Assembly (NCBI GenBank): GCA_016285615.1
Contig: JAEERB010000014.1
Coordinates: 1-27,788 of the forward strand
From: Bacteroidales bacterium
GTDB taxonomy: Bacteria > Bacteroidota > Bacteroidia > Bacteroidales > WCHB1-69
Direction: 5' to 3'
DNA length: 27,788 nucleotides
The position numbers and the translations under genes were made by a program. Shown here one piece after another: positions 1 to 9,038 of this stretch (positions are counted from its first letter, which is position 1; every line of letters begins with the position of its first letter). Under the pieces are notes generated by a model. That model had not been told where the DNA came from. It ran no database searches and worked only from the letters and a program-made list of their open reading frames with translations.

Positions 1-1068
1 TCAGCTGTAAACCAAGGTCACTGCCATCCCAAAATTATTGAAGCAATGATTGACCAAGCACAGAAAGTTACTCTTACATCACGTGCTTTCTACAACGACT
101 GCCTGGGACCGTTTGAAAAATATGTTACCGAAACTTTTGGCTACGACAAGGTGCTCCCCATGAACTCGGGTGCCGAGGCCGACGAGACCGCTTTGAAGCT
201 CTGTCGTCGTTGGGGTTACGACAAGAAAGGTCTTCCCGAAAATCAAGCTAAGATTATCGTTTGCGAAGGCAACTTCCACGGTCGTACCATCACCATCGTT
301 TCCCTCTCCAATGACCCCGATTCCTACGCAGGTTTCGGTCCTTTCACTCCCGGTTTCATCCGCATCCCCTACAATGACGTGGATGCTTTGGCCGAAGCTT
401 TGAAAGATCCTATGGTTTGCGGTTTCTTGGTTGAACCTATCCAAGGTGAAGCTGGTGTATTTGTTCCCGATGAAGGCTATTTGAAGAAATGCTACGACCT
501 GTGCAAGGCTCACAATGTGCTTTTCATCGCTGATGAGGTGCAGACCGGTATCGCCCGTACGGGTAAGATGCTCTGCTGCGACCACGAAGGCGTTCGTCCC
601 GACATCCTCGTGTTGGGTAAAGCTCTCTCGGGTGGTACTATGCCTGTTTCGGCAGTGTTGGCCGATGACGATATCATGTTGAACATCAAGCCCGGTGAGC
701 ACGGCTCCACCTTCGGTGGCAACCCGGTTGCTGCTCGCGTAGGTATCGCTGCTCTGGAAGTAGTGAAGGAAGAAAAACTGGCTGAGCGTGCTGAATACCT
801 CGGCAAGATCTTCCGCGAAGAGATGGGCAAGGTTAAGAGCCCGATGATCAAACAGATCCGCGGTAAAGGTTTGCTCAACGCCATCATCATCCAACCCACC
901 AACGGTAAAGAGGCTTGGGACGTTTGCGAGAAGATGAAAGAGCTCGGTGTGCTGGCTAAACCTACTCACCAACACATCATCCGCTTCGCTCCTCCATTGG
1001 TTATCTCCGAAGAAGAACTTCGCGAAGCCATCGAAATCATCAAGAAAGCTATTCTTTCATTTGAATAA
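1..1068 (+). CDS. rocD: Ornithine aminotransferase (ornithine--oxo-acid transaminase), 5' end cut by window
   Basis: The open frame enters at base 1, so the gene starts upstream; 355 residues are visible, against about 400 for the family. PLP-dependent class III aminotransferase that converts ornithine and 2-oxoglutarate to glutamate semialdehyde and glutamate, linking arginine and proline metabolism in the cytosol. The visible part opens with [12 protein letters not shown], followed by [13 protein letters not shown] (PLP phosphate region), [17 protein letters not shown], the [12 protein letters not shown] stretch with the PLP-contacting Asp, and GKALSGG, whose Lys (codon 619-621) forms the Schiff base. 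[12 protein letters not shown] and a C-terminal RFAPPLVI segment complete the fold. An internal Met at base 46 is not the start, because conserved sequence precedes it. A strong terminator follows 11 bases after the stop, so it is not cotranscribed with purB. Ornithine aminotransferase fits better than acetylornithine aminotransferase, although the two are related. Confidence 0.93.
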   Translation, partial: SAVNQGHCHPKIIEAMIDQAQKVTLTSRAFYNDCLGPFEKYVTETFGYDKVLPMNSGAEADETALKLCRRWGYDKKGLPENQAKIIVCEGNFHGRTITIVSLSNDPDSYAGFGPFTPGFIRIPYNDVDALAEALKDPMVCGFLVEPIQGEAGVFVPDEGYLKKCYDLCKAHNVLFIADEVQTGIARTGKMLCCDHEGVRPDILVLGKALSGGTMPVSAVLADDDIMLNIKPGEHGSTFGGNPVAARVGIAALEVVKEEKLAERAEYLGKIFREEMGKVKSPMIKQIRGKGLLNAIIIQPTNGKEAWDVCEKMKELGVLAKPTHQHIIRFAPPLVISEEELREAIEIIKKAILSFE

Positions 1069-1080
1069 TGCTTCTAACAA

Positions 1081-1107
1081 AAAAGAGGGCGTTTCGCCCT
1101 CTTTTTT
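1081..1107 (+). terminator. Rho-independent terminator after rocD
   Basis: An 8-bp perfect stem AGAGGGCG/CGCCCTCT with a TTT loop is preceded by an A run and followed by TTTTT. It sits 12 bases after the rocD stop and ends that transcript before the purB promoter. Confidence 0.93.
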
Positions 1108-1124
1108 GTTTTGAAAAATTATCG

Positions 1125-1132
1125 TACCTTTG
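1125..1132 (+). promoter_or_regulatory. Bacteroidota -7 promoter element upstream of purB
   Basis: TACCTTTG matches the TAnnTTTG consensus of the primary Bacteroidota sigma factor and lies 48 bases before the purB ATG, directly after the rocD terminator. No -33 TTTG is found at the ideal 19-21 base spacing; the nearest TTTG is 16 bases upstream. Confidence 0.6.
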
Positions 1133-1160
1133 CCATTAGAAAAAGAATTATCAATTATAC

Positions 1161-1179
1161 ATTATCAATTGTAAATTAT
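1161..1179. repeat. AT-rich intergenic repeat, copy 1
   Basis: A 19-base string (ATTATCAATTGTAAATTAT) in the purB leader recurs exactly at 20124-20142. Similar AT-rich strings built from ATTATCAATTATAAATT-like words surround both copies. Strings of this kind are common in Bacteroidota intergenic DNA; whether it is a mobile family or low-complexity sequence is open. Confidence 0.45.
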
Positions 1180-1180
1180 C

Positions 1181-2476
1181 ATGATTCCTCGATATTCACG
1201 TCCCGAAATGCGCGCCGTATGGACCGAAGAGAACAAATTCAACGCCTACCTGAAGGTGGAAATCGAATCGGCAGCCGCATGGAGCAAACTGGGTGTCATC
1301 CCCGCCGAAGATGTGGAACTGCTGCGCCAGAAAGCGACGTTCAACATTGACCGCATCTACGAAATTGAAAAGGAAACCCGCCACGACATTGTGGCCTTCA
1401 CCCGTACGGTGAGCGAAAGTCTGGGCGACGAAAAGAAGTGGGTGCACTACGGCCTCACATCGACCGACGTGGTGGACACCGCCAACGGCTATCTGCTCAA
1501 GCAGGCCAACGCCATCATCCGTCAGGACTTGCAGAAGTTTGTCGCTATCCTCAAACGCCGTGCGCTGGAGTTCAAAGACGTGCCCTGTATGGGCCGTACG
1601 CACGGTGTGCATGCCGACATCACTTCGTTGGGACTGAAGTGGGCCCTATGGTACGACGAGATGCAGCGCAACATCGCCCGCTTCGAGGATGCCGCCGCCG
1701 ATGTGGAGACTGGCAAAATTAGCGGTGCCGTGGGCAATTTCGCCAACACTCCGCCCGAAGTGCAAGACTATGTGTGCGAGCAGCTTGGCATTGCGTCGGC
1801 TAAAATATCGACACAAACCTTGCAGCGCGACCGCCACGCCCACTATATCGCCACCATCGCTCTTATCGGGGCCAGCATCGAGAAGATGGCCACCGAGGTG
1901 CGCCATTGGCAGCGTACCGAAGTGCGCGAGGCGGAAGAGGCTTTCGGCAAAGGACAGAAGGGGTCGTCGGCCATGCCCCACAAACGCAACCCCATCGGCA
2001 GTGAGAACATGTGCGGCTGCGCCCGCGTGCTCAAAGGTTACATGATGACCTCGTACGATAACATCGCCCTCTGGCACGAACGCGACATCTCGCACTCGTC
2101 GGCCGAGCGCATCATCCTGCCCGACGCCACCATGCTTATCGACTACATGCTCAACCGCTTTGGAGGCATCCTCGACAATCTGGTGGTATTTCCCGAACGC
2201 ATGCTCCAGAATATCTACATTACCCACAAAGTGATTTTCGCCCAGCGTGTGATGACCGCCCTCATCAACAAGGGACTCTCGCGCGAAGCCGCCTACGACC
2301 TCGTGCAGCCCATCGCCATGGAGGCATGGTTCAACGGCAAGGACTACAAGCAATTGCTCGAAGAGAACCCCACCGTCATGTCGCACTTCACCCAAGCTGA
2401 ACTCGACGGTTGCTTCACCATTGAGTACTACCTGAAAAATGTGGACTTTATATTCAAGCGACTGAAACTGCTGTAG
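1181..2476 (+). CDS. purB: Adenylosuccinate lyase
   Basis: 431 residues, full length for the purB/fumarase superfamily. Cleaves SAICAR to AICAR plus fumarate, and adenylosuccinate to AMP plus fumarate, in purine synthesis (cytosolic homotetramer). The start [19 protein letters not shown] is the classic family N-terminus. [13 protein letters not shown] and GRTHGVHAD carry substrate-binding and catalytic residues. The flexible signature loop [11 protein letters not shown] lies at residues 261-271, with the catalytic Ser at about 263. The C-terminal domain ([15 protein letters not shown] region, here [11 protein letters not shown]) is intact. It has its own promoter behind the rocD terminator and is followed 98 bases later by lgt, probably in the same transcript although a palindromic repeat lies between. 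No damage or odd residues seen. Confidence 0.97.
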   Translation: MIPRYSRPEMRAVWTEENKFNAYLKVEIESAAAWSKLGVIPAEDVELLRQKATFNIDRIYEIEKETRHDIVAFTRTVSESLGDEKKWVHYGLTSTDVVDTANGYLLKQANAIIRQDLQKFVAILKRRALEFKDVPCMGRTHGVHADITSLGLKWALWYDEMQRNIARFEDAAADVETGKISGAVGNFANTPPEVQDYVCEQLGIASAKISTQTLQRDRHAHYIATIALIGASIEKMATEVRHWQRTEVREAEEAFGKGQKGSSAMPHKRNPIGSENMCGCARVLKGYMMTSYDNIALWHERDISHSSAERIILPDATMLIDYMLNRFGGILDNLVVFPERMLQNIYITHKVIFAQRVMTALINKGLSREAAYDLVQPIAMEAWFNGKDYKQLLEENPTVMSHFTQAELDGCFTIEYYLKNVDFIFKRLKLL

Positions 2477-2521
2477 GAAATTCGGAATTCAGAATTCAAA
2501 GAACAAAGAACAAAATAGTAC

Positions 2522-2541
2522 AGACGCACGGCCGTGCGTCT
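2522..2541. repeat. Perfect 20-bp palindrome between purB and lgt
   Basis: AGACGCACGG followed by its exact reverse complement CCGTGCGTCT, inside otherwise AT-rich intergenic DNA. It is not followed by a T run, so it does not look like a classic terminator. From memory, palindromes of this ACGCACGGCCGTGCGT type are scattered between genes in many Bacteroidota genomes, which suggests a REP-like dispersed element. Confidence 0.6.
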
Positions 2542-2574
2542 CTCCGCACTTCGTAATTTCATAACTTAACAATA

Positions 2575-3453
2575 ATGAACATTCTCGCCTACATCACTTG
2601 GACTGTCAACCCTGTGGCTTTCTCGATTGGCTCGTTGGAAGTGCGCTGGTATGGCATCTTGCTGGCTACGGGCTTCTTTTTGGCCTATCTGACGCTGCAA
2701 AAGATCTTCCAAACCGAAAACCTGTCGCAGAAGCTGCTCGACCGCTTGTCCATCTGGACTATCGTATGGACCATCGTCGGGTTGCGTTTGGGCCATTTCC
2801 TCTTCTATGAGCCCGAGTACCTGATTGCCCATCCGTTGCAGGTGTTGTTGCCTGTAGATGAAAATTGGCACTTTGTTGGTTATCAGGGGCTTGCAAGTCA
2901 TGGTGCAGTGATTGCCATCATCCTGTTTGTGATTTATTTTACCTACAAGAACAAGATGAATGTGATGTGGCTGCTCGACCGACTTAGCATTGCCATTCCC
3001 ATTGCCGCTGCCTTTGTGCGTGTGGGCAACCTGATGAATCATGAGATTGTGGGCAGCATCACCACGGTGCCGTGGGCGTTTGACTTTATCTACGGCGGTT
3101 TTGGTGTGGCTGGCACCTTTCGTCATCCTGCACAGCTCTATGAGTCAATGGTTTATCTATTGCTCTTCATTGGCTTGGTTATCTATTATTTCAAATTTGC
3201 CAAGGGCAAAGTGCCTCCCGGCCGCTGCGTGGGAACCCTGTTGGTGGTCATCTTCACCGCCCGCTTTATCATCGAGTTCTTCAAGGAGGTGCAAGTTTCC
3301 AGAGAGTTGGACATGGTGCTCAATATGGGACAGAAACTCAGCATTCCCTTTGTGCTCATTGGCATCGGCTGTCTGGTTTACTCTATTGTCAAAAGGAATC
3401 AGATTCCGCAGTATGTGGAGGCTGAAAGTGAAAATACCAAAAATAAAAAGTAA
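2575..3453 (+). CDS. lgt: Prolipoprotein diacylglyceryl transferase
   Basis: 292-residue inner-membrane enzyme with about seven hydrophobic segments. It moves diacylglycerol from phosphatidylglycerol onto the lipobox Cys of prolipoproteins, the first step of lipoprotein maturation. Recognisable landmarks are LEVRWYGILLATGF near the N-terminus, GLRLGHFLFYEPEYL, the GLASHG segment with its conserved His, and the signature RVGNLMNHEIVG, whose Arg and Asn are essential in E. coli Lgt. The C-terminal part (GRCVGTLLVVIFTARFIIEFFKE) carries another conserved Arg-containing helix. Family members usually have a second Gly after SHG; here it is Ala (SHGAVIAI), a mild departure. It would process the lipoproteins encoded later in this window. 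The start ATG is the first in frame and lies directly before the hydrophobic N-terminus. Confidence 0.96.
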   Translation: MNILAYITWTVNPVAFSIGSLEVRWYGILLATGFFLAYLTLQKIFQTENLSQKLLDRLSIWTIVWTIVGLRLGHFLFYEPEYLIAHPLQVLLPVDENWHFVGYQGLASHGAVIAIILFVIYFTYKNKMNVMWLLDRLSIAIPIAAAFVRVGNLMNHEIVGSITTVPWAFDFIYGGFGVAGTFRHPAQLYESMVYLLLFIGLVIYYFKFAKGKVPPGRCVGTLLVVIFTARFIIEFFKEVQVSRELDMVLNMGQKLSIPFVLIGIGCLVYSIVKRNQIPQYVEAESENTKNKK

Positions 3454-3461
3454 TTTTATTG

Positions 3462-3469
3462 TATATTTG
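3462..3469 (+). promoter_or_regulatory. Bacteroidota -7 element upstream of panC
   Basis: TATATTTG fits TAnnTTTG and lies 56 bases before the panC ATG, just after the lgt stop. A clear -33 TTTG is not seen. It probably starts the panC-panD-gpmA(-guaB) transcript. Confidence 0.6.
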
Positions 3470-3525
3470 CCATCTATTTCCGCAGCCGACCTTGACTGCT
3501 ATTACGACTTAAAATCTCTTGCAAT

Positions 3526-4350
3526 ATGTTGATAGTAAATACTGTTAAAGCACTCAAAGAAGCTGTTCTTCAACTTAAGAATGACGGTAAAACTATCGGT
3601 TTGGTTCCAACCATGGGCGCCTTGCACGACGGTCATCTGTCGCTCATCCGCAGGGCAGGGGAGGAGAACGATGCGGTAGTGGTCTCCATCTTCGTCAATC
3701 CTGTGCAGTTCAACAACCAGGCCGACCTGATTGCCTACCCGCGCACGTTGGATGCTGATGTGGAGAAGATTGGCGACTTGGCTGAGGTGGTTTTCGCCCC
3801 GACACCCGAAGAGGTTTATGCAGTGCCGCCCACCGAGAAGTATGATTTTGGTGCGCTGGAGCAGGTGATGGAAGGCCCTCAACGCCCCGGCCATTTCAAT
3901 GGTGTGGGCATCATCGTAAAGAGGCTCTTCGACTGGACCACCCCCGACCGCGCCTACTTCGGCGAGAAGGACTACCAACAGCTGCTGATTATCCGCTCGC
4001 TGGTTAAGCAGTGTGGGCTGTCGGTGCAGATTGTGCCCTGTCCCATTGTGCGTGAGCCCAACGGACTGGCCATGAGCTCGCGCAACAAACGACTCACCCC
4101 CGAGCAGTTCGAGGTGGCCGCCAATATCCACCGTATCATGCTGGCCTCGACACAGTTGCCCGGCAATACCGTGGCTAAGGCCAAAGAGTTTGTGGAAAAA
4201 GAAATTGCCAAAATCAGCGCGTTTGAACTTGAATATTATGCCATCGCCGATAAGGACACACTGCAACCTACGGCTACATTGCAGAATGCCATTGGCTGTA
4301 TAGCAGTCTGGTGCGGCGGTGTCAGATTGATTGATAACATAATGTACTAA
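3526..4350 (+). CDS. panC: Pantothenate synthetase (pantoate--beta-alanine ligase)
   Basis: 274 residues, close to the usual 280. ATP-dependent ligation of pantoate and beta-alanine to pantothenate, the precursor of coenzyme A (cytosolic). Rossmann-type nucleotidyltransferase: [14 protein letters not shown] carries the HxGH-like ATP motif (His34, His37), FVNPVQFN binds pantoate, [12 protein letters not shown] is the second conserved block, and MSSRN is the KMSKS-like element. The next gene, 11 bases downstream, is panD, which makes beta-alanine, so product and substrate supply are encoded side by side. The start matches the family N-terminus ([10 protein letters not shown]). Confidence 0.97.
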   Translation: MLIVNTVKALKEAVLQLKNDGKTIGLVPTMGALHDGHLSLIRRAGEENDAVVVSIFVNPVQFNNQADLIAYPRTLDADVEKIGDLAEVVFAPTPEEVYAVPPTEKYDFGALEQVMEGPQRPGHFNGVGIIVKRLFDWTTPDRAYFGEKDYQQLLIIRSLVKQCGLSVQIVPCPIVREPNGLAMSSRNKRLTPEQFEVAANIHRIMLASTQLPGNTVAKAKEFVEKEIAKISAFELEYYAIADKDTLQPTATLQNAIGCIAVWCGGVRLIDNIMY

Positions 4351-4361
4351 TTTGTGTAACC

Positions 4362-4706
4362 ATGCAAATTGAACTCTTAAAATCGAAAATTCATAAGGTC
4401 GTGGTGACCGAGGCCAACCTGCAATATGTGGGTAGCATCACCATCGACGAGAGTTTGATGGATGCCGCTCATCTGATTGAAAACGAGAAGGTTCAGGTGC
4501 TCGACATCAATAACGGCGAGCGCTTCGAAACTTACGTCATCAAAGGCGAGAAAGATTCGGGCGTCATCTGCCTCAACGGTCCCGCTGCGCGCAAGGTGCA
4601 GGTGGGCGATGTGGTGGTCATCATCTCTTACTGCTCCATGGATTTTGAAGAAGCCAAAAAATTCAAACCTTATATCATTTTCCCTAAAAACAACCATTTA
4701 AAATAG
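4362..4706 (+). CDS. panD: Aspartate 1-decarboxylase (pyruvoyl-dependent)
   Basis: 114 residues, slightly under the 120-126 typical of PanD. Decarboxylates L-aspartate to beta-alanine for PanC. The proenzyme self-cleaves between Gly24 and Ser25 (visible as YVGSITID), and Ser25 becomes the pyruvoyl cofactor. Other family blocks: [16 protein letters not shown] at the N-terminus, [11 protein letters not shown] (the conserved Arg that binds substrate carboxylate), [17 protein letters not shown] and VVIISY. It lies between panC (11 bases upstream) and gpmA (5 bases downstream), so it is almost certainly cotranscribed. Confidence 0.97.
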   Translation: MQIELLKSKIHKVVVTEANLQYVGSITIDESLMDAAHLIENEKVQVLDINNGERFETYVIKGEKDSGVICLNGPAARKVQVGDVVVIISYCSMDFEEAKKFKPYIIFPKNNHLK

Positions 4707-4711
4707 AAACT

Positions 4712-5461
4712 ATGTATAGATTAGTATTGATTCGCCACGGCGAAAGCACTTGGAATAAAGAAAACCGTTTTACAGGCTGGACCGATGTGGACCTCTCGGA
4801 AAGAGGCGTGAATGAAGCCAAACAGGCTGGTCAGAAACTGCTCGAGGCCGGCTTCCAGTTCAAATATGCCTACACTTCCTTCCTGAAGCGTGCCATCAAG
4901 ACTTTGAACTACGTGCTCGAAGAGATGAACCTGCTGTGGATTCCCGTGGAGAAGACCTGGCGCTTGAACGAAAAGCACTACGGTATGCTGCAAGGCCTGA
5001 ATAAGACCGAGATGGTGGAGAAGTACGGCGAACAGCAAGTGCTCATTTGGAGAAGAAGCTACGACGTGCGTCCTCCGAAACTCGAAGAGAGCGACCCGCG
5101 TCATCCTATCAACGATGTTCGCTATGCCGGCATCAACGAGAAGGGCTGTGCTCCTGCTACCGAAGCGCTGATTGACACCGTTGAACGTATCGTTCCATTC
5201 TGGAAATCAGACATTTCAAAGAAACTGCAAGAACATAAGGAAGTGATTGTAGCCGCCCATGGCAACAGCTTGCGCGGCATTGTGAAGTACCTGAAGAACA
5301 TCAGCGATGCCGACATCGTTTCGTTGAACCTGCCGACAGGTATTCCTTATGTATTTGAGTTTGACGAGAACATGAATCTTGTAAAGGATTATTTCCTGGC
5401 CGACGAAGCCACTTTGAAGAAACTGATGGAAGAGGTGGCCAACCAAGGAAAGAAGAAATAA
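4712..5461 (+). CDS. gpmA: 2,3-bisphosphoglycerate-dependent phosphoglycerate mutase
   Basis: 249 residues, full length. Interconverts 3- and 2-phosphoglycerate in glycolysis and gluconeogenesis through a phosphohistidine. The N-terminal RHGESTWN motif places the phosphorylated His at residue 9; [12 protein letters not shown] follows. Arg60 (SFLKRAIKT), Glu87 ([11 protein letters not shown]) and the second catalytic His183 (AAHGNSLRG) are present. It begins 5 bases after panD and ends 27 bases before guaB, so it sits in a mixed housekeeping operon rather than with other glycolytic genes. Confidence 0.96.
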   Translation: MYRLVLIRHGESTWNKENRFTGWTDVDLSERGVNEAKQAGQKLLEAGFQFKYAYTSFLKRAIKTLNYVLEEMNLLWIPVEKTWRLNEKHYGMLQGLNKTEMVEKYGEQQVLIWRRSYDVRPPKLEESDPRHPINDVRYAGINEKGCAPATEALIDTVERIVPFWKSDISKKLQEHKEVIVAAHGNSLRGIVKYLKNISDADIVSLNLPTGIPYVFEFDENMNLVKDYFLADEATLKKLMEEVANQGKKK

Positions 5462-5488
5462 GTAATAACGATTAAAAAATACCTGATT

Positions 5489-6964
5489 ATGTCATTTTTA
5501 ACCGATAGAGTTTGTTTTGACGGTCTTACATTCGACGATGTCCTGTTAGTTCCGTCGTATTCGGAAGTGTTGCCTAAGGATGTGATTCTGAAGACACGCT
5601 TCACGAAAAAAATCACCCTGAATCTGCCCTTCGTTTCGGCAGCCATGGACACAGTGACCGAAGCCAAGATGGCCATTTCGATGGCTCGTGAAGGTGGTAT
5701 CGGCGTGATTCACAAGAATATGTCCATTGAGGATCAGGCGGCGCAAGTCTATTCGGTTAAGCGTGCCGAGAACGGCATGATCAATGCGCCTGTGACTATC
5801 CGCCCCAACATGACGGTGAAGGATGCGCAGAAGCTGATGGCCGACTACAAAATCGGCGGTATTCCCGTGATTGACGGCGAGAATCACCTCATTGGCATCA
5901 TCACCAACCGCGACCTCCGTTTCGAGAAGAATATGGACAAGCTGGTGGAAGAGATTATGACCAAGGACAACCTGATTACCACCAACCGTGAAACGGGTTT
6001 GGCCGAGGCGGAAGAGATTCTGCAACTGCACAAGATTGAAAAGTTGCCCGTGGTGGACGATAAAGGTCATCTGGTAGGATTGATTACCTATAAGGACATC
6101 ACCAAAGCAAAGGACAAACCCTACGCTTGCAAGGATAGCAACGGTCGTTTGTGTGTGGCTGCCGGTGTGGGCATCTCGGCCGATATGATGGACCGTGTGT
6201 CTGCGCTGGTTAATGCCGGTGTGGATGCTGTGGTTTTGGACTCGGCTCACGGCCACTCGAAAGGCGTGATTGAGGCCCTCAAGAAAATCAAGAGCACCTA
6301 TCCCAACCTGGAAGTGGTGGTGGGCAACATTGCCACTGCCGAGGCTGCTGTGGCGTTGGCTGACGCCGGTGCCGACGCTGTGAAGGTGGGTATGGGGCCT
6401 GGCTCCATCTGCACCACCCGTATCATTGCTGGTATCGGTGTGCCGCAGTTAAGTGCTGTATATCAGGTGTATAAGGCGTTGGAAGGTCGTGATGTGCCGA
6501 TTATCGCTGACGGCGGTATCCGCTTCTCGGGCGATATTGTGAAGGCCTTGGCAGCCGGCGCCGACTCGGTGATGATGGGCGGTCTGATTGCCGGCGTGGA
6601 AGAGTCGCCAGGCGAGACAATCCTCTACAACGGTCGTAAGTTCAAAGCCTATCGCGGTATGGGTTCGCTCGAAGCCATGCAGCGCGGCTCGAAGGATCGC
6701 TACATGCAGAGCGACGTGTCGGATGCCAAGAAGTTGGTGCCCGAAGGCATTTCAGGTCGTGTGCCCTACAAAGGCGACCTCTACGAAGTGATTTACCAAA
6801 TGTCGGGCGGCTTGCGCTCGGGTATGGGCTATTGCGGCGCACTGACAATCAAAGAGTTGCACAATGCCAAGTTCTGTCGCATCACGCCGGCTGGTGTTAC
6901 CGAAAACCACCCGCACGATGTGACCATCATCAGCGAGGCTCCGAATTACAGTCCTGGAAAATAA
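5489..6964 (+). CDS. guaB: IMP dehydrogenase
   Basis: 491 residues. NAD-dependent oxidation of IMP to XMP, the committing step of GMP synthesis (cytosolic tetramer). TIM-barrel halves flank a Bateman module of two CBS domains at about residues 95-205 ([20 protein letters not shown] and a second [14 protein letters not shown] copy), which bind nucleotides and regulate the enzyme. VLDSAHGHS and [10 protein letters not shown] are barrel strands. The catalytic loop GPGSICTTR puts the nucleophilic Cys at residue 308. The flap carries the RGMGS and SKDRYMQ region. It follows gpmA by 27 bases without a visible promoter, suggesting co-expression with panC-panD-gpmA. Confidence 0.97.
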   Translation: MSFLTDRVCFDGLTFDDVLLVPSYSEVLPKDVILKTRFTKKITLNLPFVSAAMDTVTEAKMAISMAREGGIGVIHKNMSIEDQAAQVYSVKRAENGMINAPVTIRPNMTVKDAQKLMADYKIGGIPVIDGENHLIGIITNRDLRFEKNMDKLVEEIMTKDNLITTNRETGLAEAEEILQLHKIEKLPVVDDKGHLVGLITYKDITKAKDKPYACKDSNGRLCVAAGVGISADMMDRVSALVNAGVDAVVLDSAHGHSKGVIEALKKIKSTYPNLEVVVGNIATAEAAVALADAGADAVKVGMGPGSICTTRIIAGIGVPQLSAVYQVYKALEGRDVPIIADGGIRFSGDIVKALAAGADSVMMGGLIAGVEESPGETILYNGRKFKAYRGMGSLEAMQRGSKDRYMQSDVSDAKKLVPEGISGRVPYKGDLYEVIYQMSGGLRSGMGYCGALTIKELHNAKFCRITPAGVTENHPHDVTIISEAPNYSPGK

Positions 6965-6968
6965 TCTT

Positions 6969-7000
6969 TTTGGACTTTGAAATAAAATTAATTATCTTTG
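6969..7000 (+). promoter_or_regulatory. Near-consensus Bacteroidota promoter for the OmpA/TPR lipoprotein gene
   Basis: TTTG at 6969-6972 and TATCTTTG at 6993-7000 are separated by exactly 20 bases, matching the TTTG-N19-21-TAnnTTTG consensus. The start codon follows 43 bases later. This is the best-formed promoter in the window and predicts strong constitutive expression. Confidence 0.8.
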
Positions 7001-7043
7001 CACCCTATAGAAATAGAATAATCAAACATAAAATCAAACTATT

Positions 7044-8870
7044 ATGAAAGCTGCAAAATTTTTATTTATTGTTGGTTGCTCAGCCTTGATATTGGCTGGC
7101 TGCGGCTTCGGGAAAATGGTTCCGCGTTATCCTGAAGTGAAAGTGACCTTGAATGACCCTGCCAATCTGGAAACGAAGGGTGGTAAGGTTTCTTACAATG
7201 TACAAGGTACCATTCCTCCCAAGTATCTGAAGAAAAGAGCTACGATGACTTTTACCCCCACCGTTGAATATGAAGGTGGCGTGCTGAAGTTGAATCCTGT
7301 TACCGTTCAAGGCGAGAAGGCCAAGGCTACGGGTCCTGTAATTCCTTACAAGACAGGTGGTTCATTCTCAACTTCCGGTTCTTTCGACTATAAGGACGAA
7401 TACGAAGAAGCCGTAGTTTATTCAAATGCTACTGCCAATAAGAAGAAAAAATCACAAGATTTCCCGAAAGTGAAGATGGGAGAGGGTATTTCCAATACCG
7501 CTTCACGCGTGGGCATGATGCCTACCTTATCGGAAGCTGGCGATGCTGGCAACGGCACCTACCTCCTGTACGGTCCTCACGGCTACAAAGCTGAATATAT
7601 GACCCAGACGGGCGTTATCTATTTCCCTGTAAATAATGCAGATGTTAATTGGAATCTGAATCTTAACAAAGATAAGGCTGCCAAGGAGAACAACGAGAAA
7701 TTCGTTAACTTCTTGAACGAAGGCCGCGTAATTGACAAGGTGGTTGTTACCGGTTGGGCTTCACCCGAAGGCGAGGAATCAATGAATGACAACTTGTCGC
7801 AGAAACGTTCAGAACAAGGTAAGAAATGGTTTGATCAGCAGTATGAAAAATACATGCGCGATTATGCCAAGAAGAACAAAATCAAATACAAAGATCTTCC
7901 CAAACCCGAACTCGTTTACAATGTAACGGCTTCTGGTGAAGACTGGTCAGGATTTGAAACCGCCGTTGAAAAATCGAGCATCGCTGAGAAAAACCAAATC
8001 CTCAATGTAGTTCGTTCGCAATCGACTCCCGCTATGAGAGAGCAGAAGATTCGTGAAATGACCGACATCTACAATGAGATTAAGGATGCCATTCTTCCTC
8101 CGCTCCGTCGTGTAGAGGTAGGCTTGGTTTGCAACAAGAACAACTTCAACGATCAGCAGATTGCTGAAAAGATCAACTCGAATCCGTCAGAACTCTCTTT
8201 GAACGAAAGACTTTATGCTGCTTCGATGGAAAAAGACCTCGACAAGAAGATGGATATCTACAAGGCTATTGCCGATGAAAAAGATTACCAGACCGATTGG
8301 AGAGCTTACAACAATATGGCTGCTCTGCAGTTGAACGAATTCCTGAATACGGGCGATGTTCGTCTGCTGAACGATGCTAACGACAACCTTGAGAAGGCTG
8401 CCGCCGTTTCACCGAACAATGGTATCATCCTGAACAACCAAGCTGTACTCGCTGTACTGAAGGGTGATGTTCAAGGTGCCAAGGAAAAACTCGAAGCTTC
8501 GCAAAAAGCCTCTGTAAATCCCGTTAACCAGAACTACAACTTGGCAATGTACAAGATTCTCGACGGTGACTATGACGGTGCACAGCAGATGATGAACAAC
8601 CGCAACTGCGACTACAACATGGCTTTGTCGCACTTGCTGAAACAAGACTATGCTGCTTGCAAGAAGGGTCTGGAATGCATTGAGAACAAAGACGCCCAAT
8701 GCTACTATCTGATGGCTGTTTTGTCGGCTCGTACCAACAACGAGGCTGAGGTTTATACCAACCTGAAGAAGGCTGTTGAGATGAACGCCGGTTACAAGAC
8801 AAAAGCTGCTAAGGATGCCGAGTTCAAACAATACAAAAAGAGCCCCACATTCCAAGAAATCGTGAAGTAA
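7044..8870 (+). CDS. Envelope lipoprotein with OmpA-like domain and C-terminal TPR-like repeats
   Basis: 608 residues with a lipoprotein signal (ALILAGC, lipid Cys20), so periplasmic or outer-membrane anchored. Residues 25-180 form a beta-rich region with no clear family. Residues about 190-360 look like an OmpA C-terminal-type fold: YFPVNNADVNW, then VVVTGWASPEGEE and the NLSQKRSEQG helix carrying the usual Arg, ending RRVEVGL. A charged Lys/Glu-rich insertion of roughly 90 residues separates the last two strands. The segment about 395-590 is helical with TPR-like units (AYNNMAAL, ILNNQAVLAVLKGD, NYNLAMYKILDGDYDGA). OmpA plus TPR suggests a scaffold tethering the outer membrane to peptidoglycan, but the function is not known to me. 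A strong promoter and a strong terminator make it a single-gene unit, probably highly expressed. The usual peptidoglycan-binding Asp of OmpA is replaced by the SPEG variant common in Bacteroidales. Confidence 0.82.
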   Translation: MKAAKFLFIVGCSALILAGCGFGKMVPRYPEVKVTLNDPANLETKGGKVSYNVQGTIPPKYLKKRATMTFTPTVEYEGGVLKLNPVTVQGEKAKATGPVIPYKTGGSFSTSGSFDYKDEYEEAVVYSNATANKKKKSQDFPKVKMGEGISNTASRVGMMPTLSEAGDAGNGTYLLYGPHGYKAEYMTQTGVIYFPVNNADVNWNLNLNKDKAAKENNEKFVNFLNEGRVIDKVVVTGWASPEGEESMNDNLSQKRSEQGKKWFDQQYEKYMRDYAKKNKIKYKDLPKPELVYNVTASGEDWSGFETAVEKSSIAEKNQILNVVRSQSTPAMREQKIREMTDIYNEIKDAILPPLRRVEVGLVCNKNNFNDQQIAEKINSNPSELSLNERLYAASMEKDLDKKMDIYKAIADEKDYQTDWRAYNNMAALQLNEFLNTGDVRLLNDANDNLEKAAAVSPNNGIILNNQAVLAVLKGDVQGAKEKLEASQKASVNPVNQNYNLAMYKILDGDYDGAQQMMNNRNCDYNMALSHLLKQDYAACKKGLECIENKDAQCYYLMAVLSARTNNEAEVYTNLKKAVEMNAGYKTKAAKDAEFKQYKKSPTFQEIVK

Positions 8871-8890
8871 TTAGATAAGAACTTCATATA

Positions 8891-8927
8891 AAAGCGGGAA
8901 GCTTTCAAAGCTTCCCGCTTTTTTTAT
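8891..8927 (+). terminator. Strong rho-independent terminator
   Basis: AAAGCGGGAAGCTTT and its exact reverse complement are separated by a single C (effectively a small loop) and followed by TTTTTTT. It ends the lipoprotein transcript 20 bases after the stop. Confidence 0.95.
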
Positions 8928-8981
8928 TCCTAAAAATGAAAAAATCAAGATTTGTCAAGGTCGTATGTAAAAGAAAAAGTT

Positions 8982-8989
8982 TATTTTTG
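8982..8989 (+). promoter_or_regulatory. -7 element upstream of the giant peptidase gene
   Basis: TATTTTTG fits TAnnTTTG, 49 bases before the ATG at 9039. It lies inside an upstream in-frame extension beginning with TTG at 8952, which argues that the extension is untranslated leader. Confidence 0.6.
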
Positions 8990-9038
8990 TGCTCCCATTA
9001 AAAAAGAAAATCATTTTTTTACATTAATTTTCATTAAC

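Noticed and set aside
79..975. 298-codon minus-strand open frame opposite rocD
   Set aside because: Mirror of a highly conserved aminotransferase coding frame; codon bias effect only.
8952..9038. In-frame upstream extension of the giant peptidase from a TTG codon
   Set aside because: It contains the likely -7 promoter element and would put 29 polar residues before an obvious signal peptide.
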